Origin: Odoribacter sp.
Lineage (GTDB): Bacteria > Bacteroidota > Bacteroidia > Bacteroidales > Prolixibacteraceae
Length of the DNA: 64,000 bases
Reading direction: 5' to 3'
Assembly: GCA_013824715.1 (NCBI GenBank)
Contig: PNOH01000004.1
Coordinates: 1 to 64,000, forward strand
Position numbers and translations under genes: made by a program. Below the pieces are notes generated by a model. The model saw nothing but the letters and a program-made list of their open reading frames with translations. It was not told the DNA's origin and made no database searches. Below are positions 1 to 9,073 of this stretch, one piece after another (position 1 is the stretch's first letter; each line of letters begins with the position of its first letter).

Positions 1-428
1 TTAATTCGCTCAAAACCATATTTTTTCAGGAAAAGCTCGACCTCTTCATCCCAACTTATCCTCTTATGATGCTCGTCCTGATTTTTAATGTATTGCCTTA
101 CCTTTTCAACATGTGAATGACTGACAGAAACAGCGAAATAATCGTCCTGCCAGGAAAAATGAGTTGGGAGGATTTTCTGAGTATTGATCCAGAATGAACT
201 TTCGCCTTTCAAATATTGCATAACCGTGGCCAGATTTTGTTGTTTGCCTAAATTAACAAGCGCATGAACATGATCTTCATGAACATTGATGTAGTCCAGA
301 ATAATGTTTTTTTCCTGAGCATTTTCCCTGAAATGTTTGAGTAAAACAGGTCGAAATGACATTGGAATAATACAACTTCTATTTTTGGTGCTCCATACAC
401 AATGAAGCCAGATTTTGACATAAGACAT
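1..428 (-). CDS. REP-associated tyrosine transposase (Y1_Tnp), 3' end outside window
   Basis: This reading frame opens with ATG at 428 and runs leftward without a stop to the window edge, giving 142 residues. The N-terminus has the HCVWSTKNR-type start of IS200/IS605-like Y1 transposases. A DHVHALV segment near residue 54 supplies the HUH metal-binding pair. VRQYIKNQDEHH near residue 118 supplies the catalytic tyrosine region. RAYTs of this family nick and rejoin single-stranded DNA at REP palindromes. Three such hairpins lie just upstream of the gene (511-679), which favours a RAYT over an ordinary insertion sequence. Only the last residues should be missing. Confidence 0.85.
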   Translation of the reverse strand, partial: MSYVKIWLHCVWSTKNRSCIIPMSFRPVLLKHFRENAQEKNIILDYINVHEDHVHALVNLGKQQNLATVMQYLKGESSFWINTQKILPTHFSWQDDYFAVSVSHSHVEKVRQYIKNQDEHHKRISWDEEVELFLKKYGFERI

Positions 429-510
429 AGCATTGAATCTTTTGATGAATGCACTAATTTAGTGAATATTAATGAAATATAATTCTGAGATTCAATGTTT
501 AATTTAGTTA

Positions 511-722
511 GGGCTAAAGCCCAATCAAAGGGGAGATTCTCATGTCCGTCACATAAATGTGACGGCAAAGGATATCGCTTTGAATAAGGCTTTCCGGGAT
601 ATTTGAATGAAGCATTTTGTTGAAATAGCAAAAATTCACATTCATTGCAATTATGTCCTTTGCCCCGAGTGCTCGGGGCTTTAGCGTTCGACTGAGCTCA
701 CGCCGAAGTCCAACGGACATGA
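511..722. repeat. cluster of three REP-like hairpins beside the RAYT
   Basis: Three short palindromes lie here. GGGCT-AA-AGCCC is at 511-522. CCGTCACAT-AA-ATGTGACGG (9-bp perfect arms) is at 546-565. GCCCCGAG-TG-CTCGGGGC (8-bp perfect arms) is at 662-679. A further 10-bp inverted pair, TCATGTCCGT at 540-549 and its complement at 713-722, brackets the last two. Such hairpins are the usual substrates of RAYT proteins, and the gene at 1-428 is adjacent. No coding sequence is supported in this spacer. Confidence 0.65.
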
Positions 723-734
723 TCCAACACGATT

Positions 735-1298
735 TCACCATTTTTTCTGCCCATCAGGAACCGGTGGCTGACCTGCTTCCCGTTGCTGAATGGCCCGGTT
801 AAAGAATTCTTTCACTTTTAAAGTTTCTGAAGCAGTCAGACGAACATCAATCCCTTCGTTTCCAACATCAACCCTGTAAAATATTTCCTGTGAGTTAGCA
901 ATTGAAATCCAAAGGTTTTCGGGCACCACAAATTTGCGCTTCATCAACTTACCGTTGTATTTGTATTCTGTTGAAATCAACTTGATTTTTTCATGATCCA
1001 AATTTAAAAAGAGGATCGAATCGAGTTCACCGGGGCTTACCGGAGTTGTCATTTGAAATTCTGCGTTCAGGATTGATTGCCCGTTTTTTTGTTTCTCAAA
1101 AAGATAGCTTAAGTTCAGGTTGTAATATTTAATGCCACCAAAACTTCCGGTTTTTTCGGATGAATAAGCCTTCAGGTTTTGTACCAGCTTAATCCCTTTA
1201 ATCTCCTTGAACGAATCTTCTATTTCAATAATCCTGTTCGTTGTAGCGCAAGAAAACAGAAAAAGAATAAACAGGAAAAGCTGAATGATAGGTTTCAT
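735..1298 (-). CDS. putative lipoprotein of unknown function
   Basis: This gene encodes about 187 residues with an N-terminal lipoprotein signal: a short hydrophobic stretch ending in LFSC, after which the mature protein would begin at the cysteine. It is probably anchored in the outer membrane or periplasmic face. An in-frame ATG at 1304 would add two residues; 1298 gives the more usual Met-Lys start. The rest is soluble and mixed alpha/beta in appearance, with no motif I recognise. It is transcribed away from the TonB receptor and has no clear operon partner. Confidence 0.6.
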   Translation of the reverse strand: MKPIIQLFLFILFLFSCATTNRIIEIEDSFKEIKGIKLVQNLKAYSSEKTGSFGGIKYYNLNLSYLFEKQKNGQSILNAEFQMTTPVSPGELDSILFLNLDHEKIKLISTEYKYNGKLMKRKFVVPENLWISIANSQEIFYRVDVGNEGIDVRLTASETLKVKEFFNRAIQQREAGQPPVPDGQKKW

Positions 1299-1515
1299 AG
1301 ACATCTAAATTATAAAGAAATGGAACGTCTGTTCATGTCAAAAATTATTCCAATCAATTATCCTAATCTGCAATCATTATGAAAACTCCCCGGCAAACGT
1401 TTACAAACATTAACAACTCATTTGATTTCGTTATTAAACTTTAAATGTTTAGGGTTGTCTGAAGGATATTGACATGAAAAAATTTGAATTACAGAAGACA
1501 ATTAAACGAATAGTG

Positions 1516-3996
1516 ATGAAGATGAAAAATTTATTGATTTTGCTGTTTATAATCCTTACAACAGCGGGTAGTGTTTTATCGCAGGTTCCTCCGGCTGCAT
1601 CCAATCCAGGTGCAGCGAGTCTGATTAAAACCGGAAAAGTTAAAGGAAAAATTATTGAAGCCGAGTCGAAAGCTCCAATGGAATACGCTAATATAGCAAT
1701 TTACCGTAAACAGGACTCCAAATTGGTAACCGGAGGTATTGCCAATGAGACCGGCGCTTTTGAGATTACCAATCTTCCTTTAGGTAATTATTATATTGAG
1801 GCTAATTTTATTGGATTTGAGAAAGTCAAGATTGACGATGTTAAAATCGTTCCAAATTCGACATCGGTTGATATGGGAACCATTGAACTGGCCGTTGACC
1901 GGACAAAGGTTGGCGAAGTTGAAGTGATTGGTGAACGTAACAGGGTTGAATACAAAATTGACAAAAAAGTAATCAATGTAACCAACGACATCAATGCTGC
2001 AGGTGGTACTGCAATTACTGTTCTGGAAAATACACCCTCAGTTGAAGTGGATATTGACGGAAATGTAAGCCTTCGCGGTTCTTCGAGTTTTACAGTTCTG
2101 ATTGACGGACGCCCCAGTGTGCTGAGCGGTAGCGATGCTTTGAAGCAAATCCCTTCATCAGCCATTCAAAACATCGAAATCATTACTAACCCATCGGTAA
2201 AATATGATCCTGACGGAATGGCCGGCATCATCAATGTGGTAATGAAGAAAAACGTACTTTCGGGCATGAACGGAATCATAAACCTAAACCTGGGTACAGG
2301 CGAAAAATATGGCACCGACCTGATGCTGAATTACAAGACTAAAAAATATAATGTATTTTTTGGTGGAAACTGGAACGACAATTCCGATTGGGGGAAAATG
2401 AAAATGACCCGTGAAACGTATGACAACGATACCACAACTTTCCTGATTACTGACGGAAAAAGAAATCAGTCGAGAGGTGGGCAGCAAATCAAGGGAGGGT
2501 TTGATTATTTTCTAAGTGACAATACTTCGGTAACTGTTTCAGGGGAAGTGGGAAAATACAATTTTGATGGTGAAGGTGGCGGAAACCTGCATAAATACCA
2601 GCAACCTGCCAGCAGCGATGTTTATTCGGTACAGGCAAATAACTCTTCGCGCAAGGGTGATTATGTTAGCGCTACAACCAGTTTCCTGACCAAATTCGAC
2701 AAGACAGGGATGCACAAACTCGAGGGGAATTTTAATTACAGATTCCGTGATGGACTTGCATTCGAAAACATCGATGAATATGTAACTGATGGCAATTATA
2801 GTCAAACCAATAATTTCCTGTCACGCGTGATAACCAATAATGATGAAAAATCGAACGATTACCGGATAAAGCTGGATTATACGCTTCCACTTAAGGAGGG
2901 CGCTAAATTCGAAGCTGGCCTTCAAAGCCGGTTACAAAGCGAGAAGGAATATTTCTTTTTCAAAAATTACGATCCGTCAACCGGAACTTTTATAAAAAAC
3001 CCACTGTTTACCAGCGACATGTTTTTCAAGGAAGATATTCATTCCATTTATTCCACCTACTCCGGAAATTTAAAAGCTATCCAGTTTATGATTGGTTTAA
3101 GGGGTGAATATACTAACCGCTCAATCGATCATTCAAAGGTGGACAAACCTTATACTCTTGACCGGTTTGATGTTTTTCCTTCAGCTCATTTATCCTACGA
3201 GCTGGTTGATAAAAGTCAGTTCATGACCAGTTATTCCCGACGCATTAACCGACCTGATGGCCGCGATTTGGATCCTTTCCCTAGTTACATGAACCAATAC
3301 ACCATTCGGATGGGTAACCCGAACCTGAAACCGGAATACACCGATTCTTATGAGTTCAGCTACATGCGTAAGTTTGGAAATTCATTTGTTTCGCTCGAAA
3401 CTTTTTACCGTACCACCAACAATTTGATGACAAGAATTCAGGAGTTGAAAGATGATGGTATTATTTACATGTACTCCGACAACCTCAACCGCGATCATTC
3501 GCTGGGAGGCGAGATTATGGGTAACATAAATATAACCAAATGGCTGCTGGTAAACAGTAGTTTCAGTATTTACAACTATAAGATGAAAGGTGAAGTGCTG
3601 GGCAAGCCAGTTGACAGACAAAGTACCAATTATTCAGGGCGGTTGAATGCCACCGTGAAATTTTCAGGCGACAGCCGCATGCAACTCACCGGGTTCTACC
3701 GCGGACCATCGGTTTCGGCACAGGGCGAACAGAAAGGAATGGTATTTACCAATCTGTCGTACCGTCAGGATTTCATGAAAAAGAAATTATCGGCAACCCT
3801 CAGTGTTCGCGACTTACTGGGAACGATGCGCATGGAAGGGAACTCGTCCGGCCCAAATTTCAAATCAACTTTCAAAATGCAGCGTGAACCTCGTGTGCTC
3901 ATGCTGACATTGAGCTACAAAATCAACAACTTTAAAATGGATAAATCATCACCTGCTGAACAACCCTCACAGGGCGGTATGGAAGATGTGTTTTAG
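1516..3996 (+). CDS. TonB-dependent outer-membrane receptor, PF14905-like beta-barrel with N-terminal CarboxypepD_reg-like domain
   Basis: This is an outer-membrane receptor of about 826 residues. After a signal peptide ending in VLSQ comes a carboxypeptidase-regulatory-like beta-sandwich (roughly residues 40-115). A plug-type segment (about 150-245) contains the LRGSSSFTVLIDGRP and DPDGMAGIINV signatures, followed by a long barrel. The C-terminus GGMEDVF is typical of the 'outer membrane protein beta-barrel family'. An upstream in-frame ATG at 1474 exists, but the signal peptide fits a start at 1516 or 1522. It is not accompanied by SusD, so glycan import is not implied and the ligand is unknown. 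Its stop overlaps the convergent porin gene by four bases. Confidence 0.85.
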   Translation: MKMKNLLILLFIILTTAGSVLSQVPPAASNPGAASLIKTGKVKGKIIEAESKAPMEYANIAIYRKQDSKLVTGGIANETGAFEITNLPLGNYYIEANFIGFEKVKIDDVKIVPNSTSVDMGTIELAVDRTKVGEVEVIGERNRVEYKIDKKVINVTNDINAAGGTAITVLENTPSVEVDIDGNVSLRGSSSFTVLIDGRPSVLSGSDALKQIPSSAIQNIEIITNPSVKYDPDGMAGIINVVMKKNVLSGMNGIINLNLGTGEKYGTDLMLNYKTKKYNVFFGGNWNDNSDWGKMKMTRETYDNDTTTFLITDGKRNQSRGGQQIKGGFDYFLSDNTSVTVSGEVGKYNFDGEGGGNLHKYQQPASSDVYSVQANNSSRKGDYVSATTSFLTKFDKTGMHKLEGNFNYRFRDGLAFENIDEYVTDGNYSQTNNFLSRVITNNDEKSNDYRIKLDYTLPLKEGAKFEAGLQSRLQSEKEYFFFKNYDPSTGTFIKNPLFTSDMFFKEDIHSIYSTYSGNLKAIQFMIGLRGEYTNRSIDHSKVDKPYTLDRFDVFPSAHLSYELVDKSQFMTSYSRRINRPDGRDLDPFPSYMNQYTIRMGNPNLKPEYTDSYEFSYMRKFGNSFVSLETFYRTTNNLMTRIQELKDDGIIYMYSDNLNRDHSLGGEIMGNINITKWLLVNSSFSIYNYKMKGEVLGKPVDRQSTNYSGRLNATVKFSGDSRMQLTGFYRGPSVSAQGEQKGMVFTNLSYRQDFMKKKLSATLSVRDLLGTMRMEGNSSGPNFKSTFKMQREPRVLMLTLSYKINNFKMDKSSPAEQPSQGGMEDVF

Positions 3997-5249
3997 AACG
4001 AATATATACACGACAGCAATGTACGCGAATTAACTACAGAATTAGTAGCGGTAACCCCGCCCATTTTATCTCCGTTTGCCGTTCCGTAATGCGCGCGGGT
4101 AAATTCCTGTTCGAGGGCAAAGGCCATTTTTCCTGAAAGAAAAACTATCCTTGGGGCAATACGCTCAACCTTATCAATATTTGAACCACGGGCATAAATG
4201 GCTCCCTTGATTTCATCGTTGGCGCCCAGGTTTTCGGTATAGCCCATAAATAACCCGGCCCTGATTTTTTCTCCGGTTGTAATCAGGTCGGTCCAAAAAG
4301 CGAAGGTGTTCAGGTTGGTAAATGAACGAGTTCCGTATGCAGGATTTGTAATTTCTTTTACTGCATATCCACCTAACATGGTCATATCATGCGCGTTTTG
4401 TGCATATATGCCTTCAGCTTTTATTATTAACGGCTTAAACTTCAACTTCATGAAACCGATAGCCGAAAAGGAAGCTAGGTTTTCATCAGAAATGTATTTT
4501 TGATTCCCATTTACAACAGTAAACAATTCAGGCTTAATTACTTTGTAATCAATTCCTGCCCCAAATAAATGGCCTGCGGCAGGTTTAACCTGAAATTGCA
4601 GATGCGTTGCAGGAAAGCCCGCATTTCGCTGGCACTTTGTGCTTGCCCCATCGGGGCCGATGCCCTGAAAATCGCGCTGGGTATAGGCCGCTGCAATAAA
4701 ACTGGCAATTCCTGATGTATAAGTCAGGCGCACCTGAGGGTTGCGCGAAAATGGCTGAAAAGGGACGCCAGTATTGAATGATATCACATCGGGGAATGCT
4801 TCTGTAATGAACATCGGGTGCCAGTATTGGCCCACAAGCAGCTCGATTTTTGACCAGTTGAGTTTTGCAAATGCATGGCGCAACCTGAACCCGTTCACAT
4901 CATCAAGCCCTATGCCTGCATTTCCGAAGAAATCGGCTTCAATTACACCTGAAGTTTTTGCCCCGAAAGCATCAGGGCCCGAAATCGCCCCTTTTAACCG
5001 GGTCTGGATCGAAAGCATGTTGAAACTGCCTTTCGCGTTGATATCGTTTCCCATTGCATCAAGGTTAATCGCATCCGGATAAAGAAGGAAATGTCCCTCA
5101 CGGATGTTCACGGTTTGCCTGGAATCGTAAAAAATATCGGTTTTTACAAAGCCAGAGAATGTAATCCCGAATTTCGGGGGATCTTTCTTTTCCTGGGCAT
5201 AGGTCAGCACAGAACACAGAACGATCAGCAGTGAAAATATTTTTTTCAT
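3993..5249 (-). CDS. outer-membrane porin of the symporter operon
   Basis: A 418-residue protein with a clear signal peptide (cleavage after TYAQ) and a beta-barrel pattern of alternating hydrophobic and aromatic residues to a C-terminal phenylalanine. The start ITFSGFVKTDIFYDSRQ is typical of a porin first strand. It is the last gene of a leftward operon after DUF485 and the ActP-like symporter, with a 22-bp gap. It is therefore inferred to let the same small carboxylate cross the outer membrane. No family-specific substrate motif was recognised, so the substrate is inferred from context only. Confidence 0.75.
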   Translation of the reverse strand: MKKIFSLLIVLCSVLTYAQEKKDPPKFGITFSGFVKTDIFYDSRQTVNIREGHFLLYPDAINLDAMGNDINAKGSFNMLSIQTRLKGAISGPDAFGAKTSGVIEADFFGNAGIGLDDVNGFRLRHAFAKLNWSKIELLVGQYWHPMFITEAFPDVISFNTGVPFQPFSRNPQVRLTYTSGIASFIAAAYTQRDFQGIGPDGASTKCQRNAGFPATHLQFQVKPAAGHLFGAGIDYKVIKPELFTVVNGNQKYISDENLASFSAIGFMKLKFKPLIIKAEGIYAQNAHDMTMLGGYAVKEITNPAYGTRSFTNLNTFAFWTDLITTGEKIRAGLFMGYTENLGANDEIKGAIYARGSNIDKVERIAPRIVFLSGKMAFALEQEFTRAHYGTANGDKMGGVTATNSVVNSRTLLSCIYSF

Positions 5250-5271
5250 TATTCCTGAAGGAGTGTTTGTA

Positions 5272-7194
5272 TTATTTGCTAAAATCTTTGGTTGCGTTGT
5301 GTTTTTGCGTCAGCAAAGAAACGACCACCAGTGTAATAACTGACAATGGGATTGAAATAATGCCGGGGTTGTCCAATGGTATCGGGGCATTTTTTGCAAT
5401 CAGCCCATATTTTTCGTACATGGTCGGCGAAAACAGAATGATACCGATTGATGAAACAATACCCACAACTATTGAATAGGCAATACCTTTGGCTGTAGTT
5501 TTCTTCCAGAAAAGCAAGAATAAAATTGCAGGTAAATTTGCTGAAGCCGCAACCGCGAATGCAAGGCCAACCAGAAAGGAAACGTTCATTCCTTTAAACA
5601 ATATCCCCAAACAAATGGCAAATATGCCTACTCCAACGGCTGAAATTTTCCCGGCTTTTACTTTGGCTTTATCTGTCATCGGAATCTGGAGGTACTTGTC
5701 AATAAAATCATGCGCAATTGCTCCTGAAGATGCCACAATCAGGCCGCTGACAGTTCCAAGTACGGTCGCAAAAGCAATAGCTGAAATGATTGAAAATAAT
5801 CCAATTCCTATTGATTTCGCCAGCAAAGGACCTGACATGTTGCTGCTTTCAACATCGAGTACACCACTAATCATAGCGCCAAGTCCCATGTACAGGGTTA
5901 AAATGTAAAAGAACCCGATAACGGCAATGGCAACAATGGTTGATTTTCGGGCAGCGCGCTGACTGGAAACCGTGTAATACCTGATCAGGATATGTGGCAA
6001 TGCCGATGTCCCTAAAAACAAAGCCAGCATTAACGACAGGAAGTTTAATCTATCCCAGCCAGTGGCGCCCGCCGATTTAGAGAGTTTATATAAAAGGCCT
6101 GGTTTCATCACATCTTCACCTTTGGTTATATTTTGGAACCAAACAGTTACTTTTTCTTCGCCATCTTTAAAAACTTTTTTGGAGAAACGGACTACTTCGC
6201 TTTCCCCAACCGTTTTTAAGAATTCAAACGGGCCAACAGGTCCGGTTTTGTCAACCTCTTTACCGTCAACAATTATTTTACTTAAATGCCCTACCTGATA
6301 AAATTTGTTTTCCGATTTTGGCGCCCCGTTATAAAGCTTCGTACCTTCCTTGTTTTCTGAAGTATAGAGCATTTCTTCAAGGGTAGCTTTACTTTCAGTT
6401 TTGTTTAATTTATACCAACAGCTTGAGCCTTCTTTTTCAAGTTTTACAAATACCATTTTGTCAACCACCTTTGTCGTTTTAACGACAAACGAAGGATCGG
6501 CAACACCAACGATCGTGTCGTTGGTAACAACAGCTTCGGTGGAGATGAATTTATGGTAGTTGTTATTCGGCGTCAGAGTCAATCCGTTATTTAAAATATA
6601 GATGGTAAGTATGGTTGAGAAAACAACCAATAAGGCGCCTTTTATAAACTGGACATAAGTCGTCGAAGTCATTCCGGCAGTTGCAACAATAAAAATAACG
6701 ATTGAACCAACTATCACAACCCCCATCCAGTGCGGCAAACCGAGAAGCGGAACAACAAGGTCGCCTGCCCCAACCATTTGAGGGATCAGGTAAAATATGG
6801 AAATAACCAGTGTGCTGATTGCTGCTGTAAGTTTGATTGATTTGGAATCGAATTTTGAATCGAGGGCATCGGTAAAGGTGTATTTCCCAAGTCTTTTCAT
6901 GGGTTCGGCAACCAGGAACAACGCGACTACCCATCCGGCAAGAAAACCGATGGAATATAAAAACCCATCGTAGCCTGAATACGCGATCATTCCGCAAATT
7001 CCCAGAAACGATGCGGCTGACAAATAGTCGCCGGCAAATGCCACACCATTAACGGCCCAATGGATGTTCCCTCCCGCCGCATAATAACCTGCGGCCGATT
7101 TTGTTTTTCGGGCAAAGTAAAACGACAGGCCCAACACCAGCCCAACAATAGAAAGAAAAATTACAATTGCTAAATTAGATACTTCGTAAATCAT
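5272..7194 (-). CDS. actP: sodium:solute (cation/acetate-type) symporter, ActP-like
   Basis: This 640-residue inner-membrane carrier belongs to the solute:sodium symporter family. The segment GDYLSAASFLGI near residue 55 and the repeated glycine-rich helices match ActP-type acetate/glycolate symporters. It is about 90 residues longer than E. coli ActP (about 550). The extra length lies at roughly residues 205-375, in a hydrophilic loop rich in Lys, Glu and Val that should be extracytoplasmic. The companion DUF485 gene 18 bp upstream matches the yjcH-actP arrangement. Acetate or another short carboxylate is the likely substrate, and the exact one is not proven. A Crp/Fnr regulator is divergently encoded. 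Confidence 0.8.
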   Translation of the reverse strand: MIYEVSNLAIVIFLSIVGLVLGLSFYFARKTKSAAGYYAAGGNIHWAVNGVAFAGDYLSAASFLGICGMIAYSGYDGFLYSIGFLAGWVVALFLVAEPMKRLGKYTFTDALDSKFDSKSIKLTAAISTLVISIFYLIPQMVGAGDLVVPLLGLPHWMGVVIVGSIVIFIVATAGMTSTTYVQFIKGALLVVFSTILTIYILNNGLTLTPNNNYHKFISTEAVVTNDTIVGVADPSFVVKTTKVVDKMVFVKLEKEGSSCWYKLNKTESKATLEEMLYTSENKEGTKLYNGAPKSENKFYQVGHLSKIIVDGKEVDKTGPVGPFEFLKTVGESEVVRFSKKVFKDGEEKVTVWFQNITKGEDVMKPGLLYKLSKSAGATGWDRLNFLSLMLALFLGTSALPHILIRYYTVSSQRAARKSTIVAIAVIGFFYILTLYMGLGAMISGVLDVESSNMSGPLLAKSIGIGLFSIISAIAFATVLGTVSGLIVASSGAIAHDFIDKYLQIPMTDKAKVKAGKISAVGVGIFAICLGILFKGMNVSFLVGLAFAVAASANLPAILFLLFWKKTTAKGIAYSIVVGIVSSIGIILFSPTMYEKYGLIAKNAPIPLDNPGIISIPLSVITLVVVSLLTQKHNATKDFSK

Positions 7195-7212
7195 AAAGGT
7201 AAATTATCAGGG

Positions 7213-7485
7213 TTAATCTTTATCCATTTCATTTTCCATTTTTGTGCAGAAATAATTATAGATGAAGCCCATAATTATAGCCAATACGATTAATCCAAAA
7301 CCATAGATTACGGCAATGTTTTGGCCTCCAATTAATTCAAGGCCCATTATTTCGGGCTTGGTTAGGCCAATAAGCACAAAGCCTGAATAGATAATCGTAT
7401 ATACAATGAAGAGTATTACCCCTAATTTTGATTTTTTTGCAGCCGCATTGTCTTTTCCAACGGTTACTGCCGGTTCATGAAGCAT
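7213..7485 (-). CDS. DUF485 (YjcH-like) small membrane protein
   Basis: A 90-residue protein with two hydrophobic helices (about residues 21-43 and 56-78) and a charged C-terminus. It fits the DUF485 family, whose members are encoded next to ActP symporters (YjcH in E. coli) and probably act as accessory subunits. It is the first gene of the leftward DUF485-symporter-porin operon. Its start is 129 bp from the divergent Crp/Fnr-type gene, so the two promoters share one regulatory region. Confidence 0.75.
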   Translation of the reverse strand: MLHEPAVTVGKDNAAAKKSKLGVILFIVYTIIYSGFVLIGLTKPEIMGLELIGGQNIAVIYGFGLIVLAIIMGFIYNYFCTKMENEMDKD

Positions 7486-7549
7486 ATTTCCTCCTTTTTT
7501 TTAAATTTTCGGTAAAGGTATTCATAAATTCTATTGGGCAATCTTCAGT

Positions 7550-7584
7550 AAAGTTGAGATTAAACATTGTTGTAAATCAACTTT
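7550..7584. promoter_or_regulatory. inverted repeat in the divergent symporter-regulator spacer
   Basis: AAAGTTGA at 7550-7557 and its exact complement TCAACTTT at 7577-7584 form an 8-bp inverted repeat with a 19-bp spacer. It lies between the DUF485-symporter operon and the Crp/Fnr regulator. The position suits an operator for that regulator, but the match to a known Crp/Fnr consensus is poor, so this is a candidate only. Confidence 0.3.
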
Positions 7585-7614
7585 TTTTACACCTTTGGAC
7601 AAGATTATGAATTT

Positions 7615-8304
7615 ATGAAGCTTACAAAGAAAAACACATGCAGTTTATGTACCGATCCTTGTGAAATTCAATCGGCGCTCCTTAAAACAGGCAGGAGTAT
7701 TGATGAAGCAAAGATATTTCACGCGCATTTCAGGAAACATGATGTGATATGTAAGCAGGGAAAAGAGGTTTCACACGCCTTGTTTTTGGTTAAAGGTTCG
7801 GCAAAGCTTTATGTCGAGGGGTTGAACAACAGGAATATCATCCTTTATCTTTTAAAACCACCTGCCTATATTGGCTTATTGTCTTTTTTCGAAACCCCCA
7901 TATATGCCTATTCTGTAACAGCCCTGGAGGACTCGGAAGTGTGTTTCATTGAACTCGACATCGTTAAAAAACTTTACATCGAGAGCCATGATTTGCTCTT
8001 ATGCCTGAATAAGGCTTTCGGGAAGTCGGTTGCCAATATCATGAATAAAATTATATCGCTGAACCAAAAGCAAATCAGGGGAAGGATTGCCGAAAACCTG
8101 ATCTACCTGTCGGATTTGAATCAGAGCCACAAATTTTACCTAAACCTCACGCGAAAAGAATTCGGTGAAATGGCCGCCATTTCCGAAGAAAATACGGTGA
8201 GGTTGCTTTCGGAGCTGGCCAGGGAGAATATTATCGGGATTAAGGGACGTGAAATAGAAGTCCTGGATATGCCACTATTGAAAAAAATAAGTGATGTAGG
8301 CTAA
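7615..8304 (+). CDS. Crp/Fnr-family transcriptional regulator with N-terminal cysteine motif
   Basis: The 229-residue protein has a cyclic-nucleotide-binding-like beta-roll (about residues 35-125), a dimerisation helix, and a winged helix-turn-helix (about 155-220) with TRKEFGEMAAISEENTVRLL as its recognition region. Three cysteines at positions 9, 12 and 16 resemble the Fe-S ligands of Fnr, so oxygen or redox sensing is plausible; a fourth ligand cannot be assigned from sequence. It is divergent from the symporter operon and probably controls it. The phosphoesterase follows 14 bp downstream. Confidence 0.8.
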   Translation: MKLTKKNTCSLCTDPCEIQSALLKTGRSIDEAKIFHAHFRKHDVICKQGKEVSHALFLVKGSAKLYVEGLNNRNIILYLLKPPAYIGLLSFFETPIYAYSVTALEDSEVCFIELDIVKKLYIESHDLLLCLNKAFGKSVANIMNKIISLNQKQIRGRIAENLIYLSDLNQSHKFYLNLTRKEFGEMAAISEENTVRLLSELARENIIGIKGREIEVLDMPLLKKISDVG

Positions 8305-8317
8305 AAACACACCTTCA

Positions 8318-9073
8318 ATGAGGATTCAATACTGCTCCGACCTGCACCTTGAGTTTGCACAGAACGACAAATATCTTCAGCAAAAACCATTGGTGACTAA
8401 TGGCGATATCCTGATTCTTGCCGGGGATATTGTGCCTTTGCACGAGGTAAACTTCAGCCATCCATTCTTCAGCCTGGTTGCTGATAATTACGACAAAGTC
8501 TTTTGGGTTCCCGGCAATCATGAGTATTATCACCGTGACATTTGTGAATTCGGCGCTTCATTTGACATCCAGATACGGAGCAATATCCATTTGGTGAACA
8601 ACGTGGCCCGGCAATATGATGGAGTCAGATTTGTTTTCAGTACTTTATGGTCGAAGTTGAGCGCTGAGAATGAAAAAGTGATAGAGCAAGGCGTTTCAGA
8701 TTTTTCGTGTATCCAGAAAAAGGACAAAAAACTCAAAGCTTCAGATTACAATAAATTGCATGGCGAATGCTTAAACTTTTTGAAGCGTACCTTAAATGAT
8801 GAAGTTGAAAAAACCATCGTGGTCACCCACCATCTTCCATCGGGATTATGCAATTATCCCCCGCATGCGAAAAGTCCGATCAACGAGGCCTTTTGTGTAG
8901 AGTTGACCGATTATATTGAACATTGTAAGGCTAATTTCTGGATATACGGACACAGCCACTTCAATCAAAAACCCCTATACGTCGGCGACACCGTATTGCT
9001 TACCAATCAGTTGGGATACGTGCATTGTAATGAGCATCTTGGATTTAAACGCCAGGCTTATTTTTTAATCTGA
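8318..9073 (+). CDS. calcineurin-like metallophosphoesterase
   Basis: The 251-residue protein carries the full metallophosphoesterase signature: SDLH (Asp8, His10), AGD near residue 37, GNHEYYH near 67, THHLPSG near 168 and GHSH near 211. These residues bind two metals and hydrolyse phosphomono- or diesters. No signal peptide is seen, so it should be cytoplasmic. It lies 13 bp after the Crp/Fnr gene and may be co-transcribed. It abuts the convergent sensor gene with no gap. The substrate is unknown. Confidence 0.8.
   Translation: MRIQYCSDLHLEFAQNDKYLQQKPLVTNGDILILAGDIVPLHEVNFSHPFFSLVADNYDKVFWVPGNHEYYHRDICEFGASFDIQIRSNIHLVNNVARQYDGVRFVFSTLWSKLSAENEKVIEQGVSDFSCIQKKDKKLKASDYNKLHGECLNFLKRTLNDEVEKTIVVTHHLPSGLCNYPPHAKSPINEAFCVELTDYIEHCKANFWIYGHSHFNQKPLYVGDTVLLTNQLGYVHCNEHLGFKRQAYFLI

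Noticed and set aside
248-631. 127-codon minus-strand frame overlapping the transposase
   Set aside because: It is out of frame with the Y1 transposase, whose HUH and tyrosine motifs read cleanly in the other frame down to the window edge.
3980-4000. Missing terminator between convergent TonB receptor and porin genes as a special regulatory device
   Set aside because: The stop codons simply overlap by four bases; tight convergent packing is common and nothing further supports a function.
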